A stretch of DNA of 64,000 bases from Thermoplasmata archaeon (lineage in GTDB: Archaea; Thermoplasmatota; Thermoplasmata; GCA-020350865): positions 2,021,930-2,085,929 of the forward strand of contig CP070751.1 in the NCBI GenBank assembly GCA_020348445.1, written 5' to 3'. Of this stretch, positions 18,611 through 28,047 are shown piece by piece (the stretch's first letter is position 1; the number at the start of each line of letters is the position of its first letter). Below the pieces are notes generated by a model, which worked only from the letters and a program-made list of their open reading frames with translations, had not been told where the DNA came from and ran no database searches. The translations under genes were made by a program, and so were the position numbers.

Positions 18611-20556
18611 AGGGGGACCTCCCAATCGCACTTACTTTTAGCATGGATATAGTACCCTCTTCCAACCTCGAAATAATCAGACGGGCCCATCTTCTCCCAT
18701 CTCTGCACCCGAGAATTATAGGTCCAGATCGCATCCACATCTTCCGTGAAATTGAGGTTGTTTAGGGCTGTAGTCCTGTTCTTAATAGAGAGGGAGGGAT
18801 AGCCAACCATGTTCCAGCCTTGATAAAGGGTGATACTCTGGTTTTCCGTTGGTTGTGTTCCGAGGTATCTGAACAACACACCCCCGGGCTCGGTAATATA
18901 AATCCAGAATCCCATGGTGTGATTAAGGTTATCTAAATCGTTCAAATGAGGAGATTTTGAGGTGCAGTTGTGCTTCCATTGGTCTTTTTTGTCTGATGAA
19001 TTATACCATTGGATAGCAGAGTATGATCCTGATATGGTTGATAGAACGCTGCTGAGGTCTGTGTTCTGCTGAATCAAAGGTAAGGAAATCAAGTTCCAAC
19101 CCTCGTACATTAAGGAACAATTGCCATAAGGATACATCAACGGATACCTATCCTCGACTTCTGTTTCACCCCAGAAGTATATATATGAACTATCACCGAT
19201 ACCGTCGCTACCCGAGATGTTTTGTCCGGGGCCGTGATTTTCATCGACACCGCTGTAATCTGACCAGTAGTTTCCCCCCGAGGGGTAACCGTTATCCCAT
19301 TGAACGCCATTATATGTATAGTCAAAGGCTGGATAATAATTGTTTATGATGTTGTTGTGGTAAATCTTGTTATCGGGGAAATCATAAATATAAAAACCCC
19401 AATAGTTTGATACAACTGTATTGAGAGTTATATTGTTTGATGAAAAATAAATGAGCATACCCCAGTGGTTATTTGATATTTTATTACTTGTGATGAAATT
19501 GTTATGAGAATATGCTACCAATATACCAACGCTTGTATTGTTTATCTGAAGGTTTTTTACATTAAAATCAGAGCAATTGACAAGAATGAGCTGTCCAACT
19601 TCTATTCCATCGATATTGATACCACTGACGTCTTTATAATAATACAACGGTTTACCATTCACTAAGTTGTTATCAGGAATCGTGTGAGTATTAAAATGAG
19701 ATAGTTGACCACCATTTATATGAATCCCACTGTTGATAAAATTGTTATTAGAGATATTATTGTTAGATGAGCTAGTAAGGGAGATGCCATATAAGTTGTT
19801 CGATATGTTATTGCCGATTATGTTGAAGTTCGATGACTTGTAAAGCTGAAAGTTGCATCCTTTGGGACATGAAACATTGTTATTTATAAAATTGTTGTAG
19901 TGAGTTTCCCGAAACCAGATTTGATTCACTTCATTGATATAGTTGCTTATGATAGTGTTTCCACTGCCACCTACAAAAAAAAATGCAAAATTACTATAAA
20001 AAAAATTGTTGTCACTTATGTTGTTGTTGGACGCCCCCTCAAAATAGATGTCATGTCCACCGTTCGAAGAAAATAGGTTGTTGGATATATTATTAAAGGT
20101 TGCTCCATTAAATCGGATACCATTATTGTTATTCCATATTACATTGTCACTTATGATGTTGTTTGAACCTGAAAGAAAGATACCGTTATAATTACCGATT
20201 ATCTCGTTGTTACTAATTGAACAGTTCTGGGTATTCCATACAGCTATACCTCCATCTATAAAATTACTTCCACTCTTAGAGATAGTGAATCCTGTGATAT
20301 TCACCCAATTAGCGGTTATACATACCGTATTATCATAATAATTACCATCGATTATAGTAATCTCCCTGTTTTCGCCCGTTAAATTTATTGTCTTATTAAC
20401 GACAACATTCTCATAATAAGTCCCGTTGAACACGAAAACTGTATCCCCATCCTTACTTGCATTTATCGCATCCTGTATTGTGGGATAATCAGTGGGAACA
20501 TAAATTGTTGTGCCACTGGAGGTCTGTATCAGATTTTGATCAGGAACAATCAACAT
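18607..20556 (-). CDS. Secreted NosD-like parallel beta-helix protein; true start probably upstream of the first ATG
   Basis: From the first ATG (20556) 649 residues, but that start would leave a damaged signal peptide (MLIVPDQNLI). The same frame is open upstream to 20667 and encodes VKALKRSSVIVILLFIISIT, a proper basic plus hydrophobic signal sequence matching the paralogue at 20739-23633. No ATG, GTG or TTG lies in that extension; an ATA at 20655 has GGAGG six bases before it. The beta-helix (about 25-450) has N-rich rungs (NNNISNNNF) and GYPSGGNYWSDY, and the last 170 residues are the paired GWN module (GWNLISLPL ... GWNMVGYP ... VGRGYYIH). The stop overlaps the TTG start of the next gene. 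Confidence 0.78.
   Translation of the reverse strand: MLIVPDQNLIQTSSGTTIYVPTDYPTIQDAINASKDGDTVFVFNGTYYENVVVNKTINLTGENREITIIDGNYYDNTVCITANWVNITGFTISKSGSNFIDGGIAVWNTQNCSISNNEIIGNYNGIFLSGSNNIISDNVIWNNNNGIRFNGATFNNISNNLFSSNGGHDIYFEGASNNNISDNNFFYSNFAFFFVGGSGNTIISNYINEVNQIWFRETHYNNFINNNVSCPKGCNFQLYKSSNFNIIGNNISNNLYGISLTSSSNNNISNNNFINSGIHINGGQLSHFNTHTIPDNNLVNGKPLYYYKDVSGINIDGIEVGQLILVNCSDFNVKNLQINNTSVGILVAYSHNNFITSNKISNNHWGMLIYFSSNNITLNTVVSNYWGFYIYDFPDNKIYHNNIINNYYPAFDYTYNGVQWDNGYPSGGNYWSDYSGVDENHGPGQNISGSDGIGDSSYIYFWGETEVEDRYPLMYPYGNCSLMYEGWNLISLPLIQQNTDLSSVLSTISGSYSAIQWYNSSDKKDQWKHNCTSKSPHLNDLDNLNHTMGFWIYITEPGGVLFRYLGTQPTENQSITLYQGWNMVGYPSLSIKNRTTALNNLNFTEDVDAIWTYNSRVQRWEKMGPSDYFEVGRGYYIHAKSKCDWEVPL
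18686..18741. repeat. 56-bp exact repeat in C-terminal GWN module (partner 15942-15997)
   Basis: See the partner entry; the block codes for the same W-TYNSRVQRW segment and lies at the same place in its protein. Confidence 0.85.
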
Positions 20557-20558
20557 TG

Positions 20559-20670
20559 TAATCGATATGATAAAAAGCAGGATGACTATGACAGATGAGC
20601 GTTTTAGCGCTTTAACCCTTTTCTCTTTTCGCCAGGTATTATTATCCGTGTGTATACGCCCCCTCCATTA
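20559..20670 (-). repeat. Upstream/signal-peptide block shared with 23513-23624
   Basis: The stretch carrying TGGAGGGGGCGTATA, the GAGGGTTAAA-like segment and the signal-peptide codons is nearly the same as 23513-23624 (offset 2,954). It holds the presumed ribosome binding site (GGAGGGGG) of 18607-20556 and suggests that the start region was copied together with the gene. Similarity continues a little into the mature protein. Confidence 0.7.
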
Positions 20671-20738
20671 TCCTGTCCAGTATAATTTCACATTGTTTTT
20701 ATGGATTATAAGATTTTCCGCTAGAAGAAACGTGGGTT

Positions 20739-23633
20739 TTACACCCCAATAAATGTGAATTTGGTGGTGCCTGAAGTTGAAATTTGATAACCTTCCGTCA
20801 TCTCCAAGAAAGTATCGAAAGCACCTTCGGGCATCACAGTTGAATGCCAGCGCCACCGCTGCTTGCTGTTATTAAAATAGTTGATTCCAACGCAATCTGG
20901 TATATTGTCGCAATACCAATCTGCCGTATGGTTCACATCCAATTTCAGGGGTATCCCCATTGTATCATATCCCTCAGAATATTCCTCAGTCCAGATTCCC
21001 ACGCTGTATGTGCTCGCTCCCTGGATACCAAAGATATTGAAAGGAACCACCATGTAATACAACCTCGATCCGGGATTGTTTGCCCCTGCACCGACATGGG
21101 TGGTGGTGTTGTTTCCAAAATCAACAGGAGGTTCAACCCGAGAATAATTGAAATTGATGTCTCCAAAAAAGCCATCCCTTGTATTAGAATAATAAATCTC
21201 GTAATAATCTCCGGAGGCCATAGTTGGAGGTTCCTGCCAGGTCAGGTTCACATCCCCATCAGGACTGATTGTAACTTCAAGGTTCTGAGCCTCGAACATC
21301 GGGTCAAATCCAAAAAAACTCTTGTCATCTTTGAAAATGATCATGGCAACAGGCAGCCCGCAAAAGGTGTAGTTTGCCATGTTGCTGAACTTGATTTCAT
21401 AACCTTCTCCCAATCTCATCTTTGTATTGTTATTATTGCCATCCCCAAGATCATGCTGCCGCCACATGTGGGTCACTGGATCCATGTATTTGATATAATC
21501 AGCCTTTATGTCCGTCGTGAAATTGTCGGTCCATATTGATTGTAGGGGCTCAAGTGGGAGGGCCAATGTCGAAACCCCGGGTAAAAAGGTCGCTGTCCAT
21601 TTTCCAACTGTCCTTGAAGTGGGTCCAATATCTCCGTTTTCATGAACAGGTCTTATTGTATAGTAGTATTCTTGTGATGTATTCCCCAATGCAGCATATG
21701 TATCGTTCCAGGTGGTTCTGAGAGGAATGGTACCTCTGTCATCATGAAGGAAGGTATTTACCCAGAAAGAAGAGAAATCAAATCCTGTTTGTGAAGTTGC
21801 GCGGTAAATTAGGTAGTATGCCAGTCCTTGTGTTCCAGATTGTGTCCAATTGAGAATGATGTCATCTCCCACTGCTTTGATGTAAAGTGTCAGGGGTATA
21901 TTATCGGGTTCTATCACTTCGAGAGCTTTAAAGGCGACATTATTACATTCTTTCATTTCTATGATCGTATTATCGGGATCGACAACGACATAGATATTAT
22001 GGATCCCATCGGGACTGGCAGTCCACTGAACATCAACATTCGCATTACTTCCGCCATCGATTGAAGGTATATATTTATCACTCCCTATCTGATAACTTCC
22101 GGGCATGTTTGGATCGCCATTATAGAACCTAACAATAATATCCTTGACTTCGTCAAGACCCATGTTGTGAATCGTCGCGCTGATTGTAACTATTGTACCA
22201 TTTCCCACTGGACTTGATGGATCAAAGACTATATCACTGTTTTTTACTTCCAGATCAGGTATTTCTACATCAGGTGGTGGGGTAGTCAGAGGATAGTAAT
22301 CCTTTGCACCTGAGCCTCCGTCAAGAAGATAAGGGAAATCAACTATACCATCAGGACCAGGCTGGTCTTGATTTGGACCGCTTGCCATATCCGGAGTTGT
22401 CCAATCGCTCCAGTAATTTCCTCCGCTGGGATAACTATCGTTCAAACTGTTGTTACCTACATCATCTACCCCTTGAACACCGCTGCCGTTGTTATCGGTG
22501 AAGACGTTATGATAAATTGTGTTGTAACCGTCGTGTTCGATATTAATGCCGTAATATATACTCGAGGAGATGGTGTTACCAATGAAGGTGTTGTTGCTGG
22601 ACCAACTGATGTTGATGCCGCAATTGTTCGAGGAGATGCTGTTACCGATGAAGGTGTTGTAGTTAGAATTATAACGAACGAAGATGCCGTAGAAGTTCGA
22701 GGAAATGGTGTTACCAATGATGGTGTCGTAGCTGGAATTAAAAAAGTAGATGCCCTGCCTGTTCGAGGAGATGGTGTTACCGATGATGGTGTTGTTGCCA
22801 TAGCCGCACCAATTCATTAAGATGCCAACCCCCACGTTCATGAAGATGGCGTTATTGACGATAATGTTGTTGTTGTTGTAGTTGTTGTTGGAGGCGGAGC
22901 CGCCGATCACGATACCGATCCGATTATAAGAACAATTGTTGCATTTTATGTTATTTTCGTGGGACAATCCAAGACCGATGCCTACATCCCAGTAAGAGAA
23001 AGTGTTGTTGATAACGATATTGTTGCTGGAAAATAAGATAAGTAAGCCATTTCCATTTAAAGGCACTCTATTCTGGGTGCCGATGTTATCGGTGAGGATA
23101 TTATAGTCAGAGTAAAGGAGGATGATACCATTGCTACTGTCCGATGCGTTGTTCTCAAAGACCCTGCAGTTCCGGACCATATCAAGCTTTATTCCTCCAT
23201 CATCCCACTCATCATCGCTTCCAATGGCAGTAAAACCTGTAATGTTCACCCAATCTGCAGTTACGTAAACAGCATCTCCAATTCCCGAGGCATTGATAAT
23301 GGTAGTATCCCTATCTTCCCCGATCAAGTTTATTATTTTATCAACAATCACATTCTCATAATATGTTCCGCTATATACGAAAACCGTATCCCCATCCTTT
23401 GCCGCGTTTATCGCATCTTGAATGACAGAAAAATTCCCAAATCCTCCGCCTCCAACATAGAGGGTATCACCACTGGAGGTTAGTATCAGATTTTCATCAG
23501 GGACAATCAACATTGTAATTGATATGATAAAAAGCACGCTAACTATTGTAGATGAGCGTTTTAGCGATTTAACCCTCTTCTCTCTTCGCCAGATATTATC
23601 CGTATATATACGCCCCCTCCATATTCTGTACAC
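20739..23633 (-). CDS. Secreted beta-helix/CARDB/FN3 protein with repeated LPL-W-H C-terminal module
   Basis: 964 residues from GTG at 23633; the signal peptide core is at about 29-43 (STIVSVLFIISITML), so the n-region is long and a shorter non-standard start (ATA, aligned with that of the downstream paralogue) is possible. Domains: NosD-like beta-helix about 60-420 (IGNTISSN rungs, GYPSGGNYWSDW-like loop), CARDB domain 456-573 (PDLEVKNSDIVF, ATIHNMGLDEVKD), FN3-like domain 580-675, a first LPLEP module 690-760 (ADYIKYMDP, GEGYEI), a second FN3-like domain 770-880, and the final module 885-964 (YDTMGIPLK, ADWYCDNIPDCVGINY, WHSTVMP, GYQIS). There is no C-terminal membrane helix. Its end is shared with 41717-47560 and 63637-64000. 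A TATA-like TTATAAA lies in the upstream gap. It is the first gene of the minus-strand cluster 23633-15863. Confidence 0.8.
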   Translation of the reverse strand: MYRIWRGRIYTDNIWRREKRVKSLKRSSTIVSVLFIISITMLIVPDENLILTSSGDTLYVGGGGFGNFSVIQDAINAAKDGDTVFVYSGTYYENVIVDKIINLIGEDRDTTIINASGIGDAVYVTADWVNITGFTAIGSDDEWDDGGIKLDMVRNCRVFENNASDSSNGIILLYSDYNILTDNIGTQNRVPLNGNGLLILFSSNNIVINNTFSYWDVGIGLGLSHENNIKCNNCSYNRIGIVIGGSASNNNYNNNNIIVNNAIFMNVGVGILMNWCGYGNNTIIGNTISSNRQGIYFFNSSYDTIIGNTISSNFYGIFVRYNSNYNTFIGNSISSNNCGINISWSSNNTFIGNTISSSIYYGINIEHDGYNTIYHNVFTDNNGSGVQGVDDVGNNSLNDSYPSGGNYWSDWTTPDMASGPNQDQPGPDGIVDFPYLLDGGSGAKDYYPLTTPPPDVEIPDLEVKNSDIVFDPSSPVGNGTIVTISATIHNMGLDEVKDIIVRFYNGDPNMPGSYQIGSDKYIPSIDGGSNANVDVQWTASPDGIHNIYVVVDPDNTIIEMKECNNVAFKALEVIEPDNIPLTLYIKAVGDDIILNWTQSGTQGLAYYLIYRATSQTGFDFSSFWVNTFLHDDRGTIPLRTTWNDTYAALGNTSQEYYYTIRPVHENGDIGPTSRTVGKWTATFLPGVSTLALPLEPLQSIWTDNFTTDIKADYIKYMDPVTHMWRQHDLGDGNNNNTKMRLGEGYEIKFSNMANYTFCGLPVAMIIFKDDKSFFGFDPMFEAQNLEVTISPDGDVNLTWQEPPTMASGDYYEIYYSNTRDGFFGDINFNYSRVEPPVDFGNNTTTHVGAGANNPGSRLYYMVVPFNIFGIQGASTYSVGIWTEEYSEGYDTMGIPLKLDVNHTADWYCDNIPDCVGINYFNNSKQRWRWHSTVMPEGAFDTFLEMTEGYQISTSGTTKFTFIGV

Positions 23634-23808
23634 TATTATTTGTATACATATTTGACATGGTTTTTAAAGTTTATAAGGGTTGTGAACTTAAAAAAGGGGG
23701 ACGCTCAATAGCAAATCTTCTCTTAGTAATAACTAGTGAAATTCTTTAGAATATTTGGCCTGTCTCTATGGTATATCCCCACCGACTAAAACATAAAAAC
23801 TGTACATA

Positions 23809-26800
23809 CTATGCACCAGTATCCCTGGAAGCATAATATTTTCTTTCCCTGCCCACAACCTCCTTCTTTACAAAACCCACCTCCTCCAACTTCGATAGAT
23901 GATAGCCCGCAACCTGGCGGCTGACACCTGTTGAGGAGGCTATTTTTTTCTGGCTGATACCAGGCTTTTTCTGTATTACTCCAAATATCTTTTCCTGGAC
24001 AACACTCAGATAGTAATCCTTGGCCTTGGTTTTTGGAAAGTCAACTGGGTAAAAACGCTTCTTTATACCATCCTCTTTTGAGTATATTAACGTGGCCTCC
24101 ATCAATCTCTTCAGATGGTATATCAGCTGTCCGTTCCCAAGATCCAGATCCTGCTTTATCAACCCAAAGTGGGCACCGGGACTAGCGATTATGTAACCGT
24201 GAATCTTATGCCTTACGGGGTGGTTTAGCATCTCTTCCTTTTTGATCTTGGAATAAAGAGGGAGGAATAAGGCTAAAAGCACCCATTTGCCTATCTCTGT
24301 CAGTAAAGTTCCCGCCCCAATGGCAAAGATGAAGCCCACCATGATGACCAGCGCCCATGGAAAAACTGACTCCCCAACTGGACTTTTAACAATAAGGGCG
24401 TCGACTTCATCACCAGTAAGTCCAGATTGCAAATCCACGGTCTTATCTATGCTGCCATCGCCATCCTCGTCGATCATGAGTGTTACTGGCTTTCCTGAGC
24501 TGAGGTTCTCCCAGGTATTTATCCTGTAGATATGAGTTGCATTTTTATCCAGTCCCATATTGGTTAAGTAAAAACGATCTTCAATTTCATTAACATAGGT
24601 ACTAAATTCCAATGAATACAGCTTGCCATCCTCTTCAGTTGTCAATGATATCTCTTGTTCATTGGGATCCAATATGTATCTGTCCTGGGTATTTGTAGAG
24701 CAAGCAACCTCAAAGATCCCGTATTTTTTGGCAATATTATCATCCACACCAATTATGCTGAGATCGTATACACCAGATCCAAATCCTTGGACATCAAAAT
24801 AATAGAGCTCATCTGAGGGGATAAAATAAACCTCTACATCCGAAAACAGCATGGCGATAAATGCTCCTTCCATATTATTGATGGTGGATGCGTCGAGGAG
24901 GCCGATTTTATAATTTTCTTGATTTGTTATCAAAAGATCGGCTGGGCATTGCAAAATAACAGCAAATTGCCTGCCATCGTTTAGGAAACTTAATGCTGCA
25001 TTTTGACTTTGTATCGCCTTTGCCTGATCATTTTCGTCTATACTGTGGACATTGACTGTAAACGTTGTTTCATTTGTTCCTCCCTCATCATCAGTAACTC
25101 TCAGTGTTACAGTATAGATTCTATTTTCTTTATAATTATGAGCCAGTGTTCTGCCAAAACCCGTAGTTCCATCACCAAAGTCCCATTGATAGTCTACCAA
25201 ATATCCTTCAAAGTCGAATGAAGATGAGGCATCGAAAAATGCAATACCAACCTTCTGTAGGATGTCGTTTAAATTGATTGAGGTCTGTTGCACAGAGCCA
25301 TCTTGGGAATTGAATAATAAATATACTGAGTAAAATTTCCCAAGAAATTCAAATGTAACAACAAACGGATTTGAGCCCCCATTTGCTCCATCATAGTAAA
25401 AACTCAATTCATATACAGAATTCATATACAACTCGGAGGAGATCGTGCCCATATCCGGTTCATTAGAATCTCTTATAACCATGACACTGCCAACTGTATT
25501 TCCATCCTCATTTAATTCCATTGTTATTGTATTTCCCTTTGTACCTGCAACCCTTAAAGTTAGGTTCAAAGAAAACGATGATTCTCCTGGTAATAAACCT
25601 GTTCCATTGTGATATTGCGCCCGGGCCGTTGGAAGCTGATTGACGTTGATTACAGATAGATCACCTGTTTCATTGGTAAGGATTCCATATGTTGCAGTAA
25701 TACGGCAGCTGCCACCTACCCATCCTGCCGAAAAATCTGTATTTTCATTTGGACCCAAAGCCACTGTACCCACGGCTTCATTGTCGCTTTCCCACATTGC
25801 TTTTACATCCTTTATGTAGTCTGCTGTATAATTATAACCTGCTGCCCAAAATGTGTCAGTTTCACCCTCAGAATAGCTCTTTTCTGAAACCCACACACCT
25901 TCACCATATGATGTATCCAAAATCACTATATAATCTATCTTAGGGGCAAGAATTCTAAGATCTCCTGTGGTGTTGATTATTCCAAAATAATTGGCGGTTA
26001 CATGGCAGTAAGCATCACTTTTGATCTTCTGGGCAGTGAAGTTTGCCCAAGACACCAGTTCTTGGATTGCCCCAATGGTCGTGTCATTACTTGACCATTC
26101 TGCCTCAACATCCCCCAAGTAGCCTGCAGTGTCGTTGTAGGATGCTGCATAAAACTGATCCTTCTGCCATACAAAATAAAATTCATTTGAAACAATGTTG
26201 CCTAATCCATTTGATTGATCTCTAATTTGAATATAATCGACAGTTGGTGAGCTTACCAAGTATTTTATAGAATCAGTATTTCCCTGGTAGCTAATGTTGA
26301 ACCATACAAATCCAGATATTGTGCCAAAATAGATATCGTTTTTTACTGCTGGTGTGGGTCCAAGAAGAATCGAGTCTCCCCCTTCAGCTGTCCAGTCTGA
26401 ACTAACAGTGCCTATAAAACCCTCAGAAATATTATATGCTGAACAGTAACCTGACACCAAATCACCAACAGAAACGGTCTCGCCAACCAAGGGAGAACCG
26501 TCTGGAAAGTCAGTTATTTTTATGAAGTCCACAGTATGCGTAGTAATTAAAAAGTGGACACTATCTCTAAACGGACCATAACTCACATTTAAATAAATAT
26601 GACCCGGAACGTCTCCCACATCGATACCATTGGACTTCGAGGGTGAAGGAGCCAAAAGCGATGACGTTCCCCCTTCGGCAGTCCAGTTTACAACCTCAAC
26701 TCCAATAAAGCCGTGTGTAATATTGTAAACAGAGCAATTGTACCACTCAGAAAATCCCGCAGGTACAATTCCTCCGTCAACACGTATCCCGTCAGGAACA

Positions 26801-27645
26801 TCGGTAATTTCTATAAAGTCCACAGTGGGAGGTGACATAATGGTTATAAAAGGTCCTGCGCCTTCACCCAAATGCATGTTTTCATAATTATCGATAGCGC
26901 CTCCGTCATCGAAACGGTATCCCTTTAAACATATTTTGATGGAATAATAATATTCAACTCTACCCAGTACTTGCGTGTCATTGAAATAGGTATCTGTTAA
27001 TGGATTTGCCATATCCCCACCAACTAAAGACCAATCGGCATCTCCATTAGAGCTTCCGTTTGTGGTGCTCCTATATACAGTGTAGCCTGCAACAAGGCCA
27101 TTGGGATCGCTAATTGGGCTCCAGGTTATGTTTATGAAATTAAAACCAAAATCTGCAACTCTTGGAATGGGGATTCTCTGCAGCTCGATGGGGGGTGTGT
27201 TCTGAAGTCCGTCGGAATTCAATATTGTACTCGTGAAGGCAATATATCCTGTCCTATCGTCAGTTTCATAACTTCCGCTTTCTCTCTCAACAATAATTAT
27301 ACAAGGATCGCCAACCTTCCAATCATTTAGATCATTTTCCAAGAATGGGTCATAATAATCTATATCGCCTGTGGTTTTGATATCATCGACACCATTGCCT
27401 TCGTTCGTTCTGTTCTGAACATAATAAAAAACCAGCCCGTTCTTGGCCAAATTAAAATCAAAGGCTCTTACCCTGGTTATGGTGTTTGGAATTACTTCAC
27501 CCTTAACCTGCTTTGTACTGGTATCAGCCTTTACAGTTGCCATGGAGACAGTAAAACACATAATCAATATCATGCCAATGAGCATTTGTGCCAGTACTTT
27601 GTTTTTCTTAATGACTATCCCTCGGCTTTTCTTTGTCAAAACCAA
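23809..27645 (-). CDS. Surface receptor with FN3, four Ig-like repeats, PKD and two cytoplasmic wHTH domains
   Basis: 1,278 residues from ATG at 27645. A segment matching the true start of 8376-15659 (GAGGGATAGTC) ends in ATT at 27612 instead of ATG, so either the upstream ATG or an unusual ATT start is used. The hydrophobic signal (MLIGMILIMCFTV) is followed by a unique N-terminal domain (about 45-150) and an FN3-like domain (about 155-270, INITWSPISDPNGLVAGY). Four Ig-like repeats (about 275-680), all with the Y-N-x-(S/T) sequon, lead to a linker and a PKD domain at about 795-865 (WDFGDGTTGFG). A membrane segment lies at about 1094-1131 and two wHTH domains at 1139-1278. The second recognition helix (SRQVAGYHLSKLEEVGF) and its DNA are almost identical to 3348-8255. 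It is the smallest complete family member and the only one with an N-terminal FN3. Confidence 0.87.
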   Translation of the reverse strand: MVLTKKSRGIVIKKNKVLAQMLIGMILIMCFTVSMATVKADTSTKQVKGEVIPNTITRVRAFDFNLAKNGLVFYYVQNRTNEGNGVDDIKTTGDIDYYDPFLENDLNDWKVGDPCIIIVERESGSYETDDRTGYIAFTSTILNSDGLQNTPPIELQRIPIPRVADFGFNFINITWSPISDPNGLVAGYTVYRSTTNGSSNGDADWSLVGGDMANPLTDTYFNDTQVLGRVEYYYSIKICLKGYRFDDGGAIDNYENMHLGEGAGPFITIMSPPTVDFIEITDVPDGIRVDGGIVPAGFSEWYNCSVYNITHGFIGVEVVNWTAEGGTSSLLAPSPSKSNGIDVGDVPGHIYLNVSYGPFRDSVHFLITTHTVDFIKITDFPDGSPLVGETVSVGDLVSGYCSAYNISEGFIGTVSSDWTAEGGDSILLGPTPAVKNDIYFGTISGFVWFNISYQGNTDSIKYLVSSPTVDYIQIRDQSNGLGNIVSNEFYFVWQKDQFYAASYNDTAGYLGDVEAEWSSNDTTIGAIQELVSWANFTAQKIKSDAYCHVTANYFGIINTTGDLRILAPKIDYIVILDTSYGEGVWVSEKSYSEGETDTFWAAGYNYTADYIKDVKAMWESDNEAVGTVALGPNENTDFSAGWVGGSCRITATYGILTNETGDLSVINVNQLPTARAQYHNGTGLLPGESSFSLNLTLRVAGTKGNTITMELNEDGNTVGSVMVIRDSNEPDMGTISSELYMNSVYELSFYYDGANGGSNPFVVTFEFLGKFYSVYLLFNSQDGSVQQTSINLNDILQKVGIAFFDASSSFDFEGYLVDYQWDFGDGTTGFGRTLAHNYKENRIYTVTLRVTDDEGGTNETTFTVNVHSIDENDQAKAIQSQNAALSFLNDGRQFAVILQCPADLLITNQENYKIGLLDASTINNMEGAFIAMLFSDVEVYFIPSDELYYFDVQGFGSGVYDLSIIGVDDNIAKKYGIFEVACSTNTQDRYILDPNEQEISLTTEEDGKLYSLEFSTYVNEIEDRFYLTNMGLDKNATHIYRINTWENLSSGKPVTLMIDEDGDGSIDKTVDLQSGLTGDEVDALIVKSPVGESVFPWALVIMVGFIFAIGAGTLLTEIGKWVLLALFLPLYSKIKKEEMLNHPVRHKIHGYIIASPGAHFGLIKQDLDLGNGQLIYHLKRLMEATLIYSKEDGIKKRFYPVDFPKTKAKDYYLSVVQEKIFGVIQKKPGISQKKIASSTGVSRQVAGYHLSKLEEVGFVKKEVVGRERKYYASRDTGA

Positions 27646-28047
27646 TTATAATGGGTGTCGAATATACTTTTTTCCCTATTTTTTTATATTTTTGACGTTA
27701 ACTGATTCCATTTATAATAACCCAGGTTTTTTGTTCATATTTGTTGTTCAATACCTCCTAGATTTGTTATTTGACATTGGATATGATCATTTTTTATGAA
27801 TTCCAAGGTCCTCAAATCACAGCGATTCCCAATCCCACCTCCCCTTCCAATACCATAATATGGCATTTACGGGTACTAATATGCTAGAGACATTATAAAA
27901 GGAGTTTGGTACGATTTTTTGCCTTTAATATTATGACTGGATGGTGGACCATGTGTAATATATAATAGAAAAAAGGTGGATGGAGGGGGTAATGGAGGCA
28001 TATTTTAATTGGCATCCTCCCCCCATCCCGATAAGCACAAACATATA
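27646..28047. other. 402-bp intergenic region with a single regulatory box
   Basis: It separates two family members on the minus strand. No convincing gene is present. It contains the TATA-plus-box element at 27893-27923; if that is the promoter of 23809-27645 the leader is about 220 bases, far longer than in the paralogues. A second TATA-like AATTATAATG (27642-27651 region) sits too close to the ATG to serve it, but could serve the ATT at 27612. Confidence 0.55.
27893..27923 (-). promoter_or_regulatory. Single family-type promoter box upstream of 23809-27645
   Basis: Plus-strand reading: TTATAAAA 27893-27900 then TTTGGTACGATTTTTTGCC 27905-27923, the same order and spacing as in the paralogues. 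At the expected +32 position only a weak ACTGG remains, so the second box is degenerate. It lies about 250 bases before the annotated start. Confidence 0.6.

Noticed and set aside
20844..21539. 231-codon open frame on the plus strand opposite the beta-helix/CARDB gene
   Set aside because: It is antisense to a gene with clear domains; it has no family likeness and no start signal, and arises from codon bias of the real gene.
22368..22820. Overlapping open frames on both strands with regular RGDGVTDEGVV-like repeats
   Set aside because: The regularity comes from the periodic beta-helix codons of 20739-23633 read in another frame.
27443..27799. 118-codon plus-strand frame across the start of 23809-27645
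   Set aside because: Its first two thirds are antisense to the signal peptide and N-terminus of a real gene; the hydrophobic look comes from that.
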